In this document: piece after piece, positions 62,710 to 64,000 of the stretch | Layout of the letters: the number at the start of each line of letters is the position of its first letter | How positions within the stretch are numbered: position 1 is the stretch's first letter | Assembly (NCBI GenBank): GCA_002482805.1 | Contig: DLGR01000045.1 | Coordinates: 109,936 to 173,935, forward strand | Origin: Micavibrio sp. UBA7689 | Lineage (GTDB): Bacteria > Pseudomonadota > Alphaproteobacteria > Micavibrionales > Micavibrionaceae | Length of the DNA stretch: 64,000 bases | Reading direction: 5' to 3' | Program-made: the position numbers and the translations under genes | The notes under the pieces: generated by a model | Database searches by the model: none | What the model saw: only the letters and a program-made list of their open reading frames with translations | Told to the model about the DNA's origin: nothing

Positions 62710-63363
62710 ATGGATGAAAAACCTAGCGCAAAAAAAATGGGTGTCAGCGGCGGCAAGCCAAGCCTGCCCATCGAGGCGCCGCAAATAGACGAAGTCGATT
62801 TAAGCGCTGTCGAAAACGATATTCCTCCCGAAAAACCCCTATATGATGATGCGCCGGAACAATACAGGGGCGATGTTTCCATCGATGAAATCCTGTCCGA
62901 ACAAGCCGAAGTTGATCCTGTAGCGGCGGCCAAAAAGAAAAAACAAAATAAAATCGTTGCCGGCGGTGTGGCCGCAGGCGTTGCCGTCATGATCCTGTTG
63001 TTTATGATGGCGGGCGGCGGAAAACCCGGCCCGCAAACCTATGGGCTCTGTTCCGTATGGCTGGAAATGAACACGCCCTATCCGCACACGCTGAAATACA
63101 CCGGCATCGAAGGTTCCGCCACGGCCATCCGCATTTACTTCAACCATATCGACCCGTTCGGCGAACAAAAGAACGAAATGGTCGAATGCACTTTCGCGCC
63201 CGATGAAAAGCAAGGCATGAAGGTCATCAAGATTCAAAGAAACCGCCGCGCCATCGACGTGGAAGAGGTGCGCAAATTCAACAGGCTTTTGCCTGTGGTC
63301 GCAAAAACGGAAATGAATTTGATCATGCCGCCGGATTGGAAAAATCCGCTTATCAAAGAATAA
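62710..63363 (+). CDS. Unrecognised single-pass protein in the Dot/Icm operon
   Basis: The product has 217 residues, with an ATG four bases after the dotO stop. An acidic cytoplasmic N-terminus (about 1-75) leads to a lysine cluster and one helix (about 79-98, IVAGGVAAGVAVMILLFMM). A periplasmic domain of about 115 residues follows, with two cysteines (LCSVWLEMN, VECTFAP) that could pair. It has the same topology as DotI, DotG and DotF but no similarity that I recognise. Tight coupling to dotO makes it a candidate inner-membrane component of this system. Confidence 0.82.
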   Translation: MDEKPSAKKMGVSGGKPSLPIEAPQIDEVDLSAVENDIPPEKPLYDDAPEQYRGDVSIDEILSEQAEVDPVAAAKKKKQNKIVAGGVAAGVAVMILLFMMAGGGKPGPQTYGLCSVWLEMNTPYPHTLKYTGIEGSATAIRIYFNHIDPFGEQKNEMVECTFAPDEKQGMKVIKIQRNRRAIDVEEVRKFNRLLPVVAKTEMNLIMPPDWKNPLIKE

Positions 63364-63366
63364 GAA

Positions 63367-64000
63367 TTATTTTTTCTGGCCGCGCAGGGTGGGTATCTGA
63401 CCGCCTTCGCCCATGGCCTGTTTCATAAAGAAACGCCGTGCTGGGCCGATTTTCTGAACCATCTTTAAGCCCGCAATCCGCAACGCGCGCAACGATTTTG
63501 AATCGTTGGAAAACAGTTTGTTCAGAATGTCGGTTGCACCTGCCATCGCCATATTGTCAGCGCGTCGGCGTGATACATAGGCCATCAGAATATCGTCCCC
63601 GCCCAAATCTTGGCCGCTCGATTTGGCCTCGATCAAAAGCTCCGATAACACCGCGATATCGCGCAGGCCTATATTCAATCCTTGCCCCGCGATCGGGTGA
63701 ATGCCGTGCGCGGCGTCGGCCACCAAAGCCATACGGGGTGCGGTGTAGCTTTGCGCGTGGATAAGGCCGAGCGGATAGCAAAAACGCTTTCCCGTTGCTT
63801 TTACGGCGCCGTAGGAAGTAGGAAAGCGTTCGTTCAGTGCCGCATTGAACACATCTTCATCCCAATACAGCGCCGATGCATCTTCTTTGCCGTGTTCCGT
63901 CCAGACCAGTGCCGAGCGGTGCCCGCCTTTGTCATCATCCATCATCGGGAGAATGGCAAAGGGGCCAGCGCCTCTGAAATCTTCCACCGCCGTATTGTTG
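63367..64000 (-). CDS. UbiH/Coq6-family FAD-dependent monooxygenase (partial, 5' end outside window)
   Basis: The frame is open to the right edge, so the N-terminal FAD-binding motif is not seen; 210 C-terminal residues are present. The second FAD motif VADAAHGIHPIAGQGLNIGLRD is clear in its parts, ADAAHGIHP and GQGLNIGLRD. ALVWTEH and FAILPMMDD upstream match the ubiquinone hydroxylase family. It hydroxylates the ubiquinone ring at one of three positions; which one cannot be determined. It is convergent with the Dot/Icm block and marks its right border. Confidence 0.9.
   Translation of the reverse strand, partial: NNTAVEDFRGAGPFAILPMMDDDKGGHRSALVWTEHGKEDASALYWDEDVFNAALNERFPTSYGAVKATGKRFCYPLGLIHAQSYTAPRMALVADAAHGIHPIAGQGLNIGLRDIAVLSELLIEAKSSGQDLGGDDILMAYVSRRRADNMAMAGATDILNKLFSNDSKSLRALRIAGLKMVQKIGPARRFFMKQAMGEGGQIPTLRGQKK

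Noticed and set aside
39978..63363. Interpretation of the secretion locus as a conjugative element
   Set aside because: No relaxase, origin of transfer, integrase or attachment site is seen in the window, and housekeeping genes flank it. It cannot be excluded without the rest of the genome.

Overview
The window looks like chromosomal DNA of an alphaproteobacterium of moderate GC content. The evidence is the secB / fxsA / Tim44-adaptor / mltA neighbourhood, a HtpX-LemA pair, a Bax-inhibitor-1 protein, a UbiH-type monooxygenase and a tRNA-Ala(GGC) with encoded CCA. The combination of very large surface proteins, a two-partner secretion system and a Dot/Icm (type IVB) secretion locus suggests a host- or prey-associated lifestyle. 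A Micavibrio-like or intracellular lineage would fit, but this is inference and no 16S or other phylogenetic marker is present. I see no insertion sequence, prophage or CRISPR array.

Region 1 (1-12.3 kb, minus strand): two translationally coupled giant genes encode proteins with a pseudopilin-like N-terminus followed by arrays of LamG-like, C-type-lectin-like and RCC1-like repeats. The left gene runs off the window. Region 2 (12.5-16.8 kb): secB, a PQ-loop membrane protein, fxsA, a Tim44-like adaptor, the lipoprotein transglycosylase mltA and a GNAT acetyltransferase. Region 3 (16.9-28.5 kb): a 2517-residue TpsA-type parallel beta-helix exoprotein, divergent from its TpsB outer-membrane transporter, then an O-antigen-ligase-like protein, a small membrane protein and an entericidin-like lipoprotein. 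Region 4 (28.8-39.9 kb): mixed housekeeping and signalling genes, namely a Bcr/CflA-type MFS pump, a GAF-GGDEF protein with a degenerate active site, a GNAT protein, tRNA-Ala, mscL, a LuxO-like sigma-54 activator, a Bax-inhibitor-1 protein, an M48 protease with lemA, a FIST protein, a DsbC/DsbG-like protein and an unrecognised protein.

Region 5 (40-63.4 kb) is the most notable part: a type IVB (Dot/Icm) secretion locus. The left plus-strand block has a small lytic transglycosylase, then dotD-dotC-dotB-icmT and a secreted protein with a TcpQ-like C-terminus. The right plus-strand block has dotI-dotH-dotG, a DotF-like protein, a DotP/DotE-like small membrane protein, dotN, dotO and an unrecognised single-pass protein. 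Between them on the minus strand lie flgL, flgK and four secreted or membrane-anchored proteins, three of them paralogues of one another that I do not recognise from any described Dot/Icm system. The coupling-complex genes (dotL, dotM, icmS, icmW), dotA, icmF and dotU are not in the window.

The core is nearly complete. DotC, DotD and DotH form the outer-membrane core, DotG and DotF the trans-envelope channel parts, DotI an inner-membrane VirB8-like scaffold, and DotB and DotO the cytoplasmic ATPases. The transglycosylase could open peptidoglycan and the DsbC-like protein could assist cysteine-rich periplasmic parts. The right edge holds the C-terminal part of a UbiH-family FAD monooxygenase.
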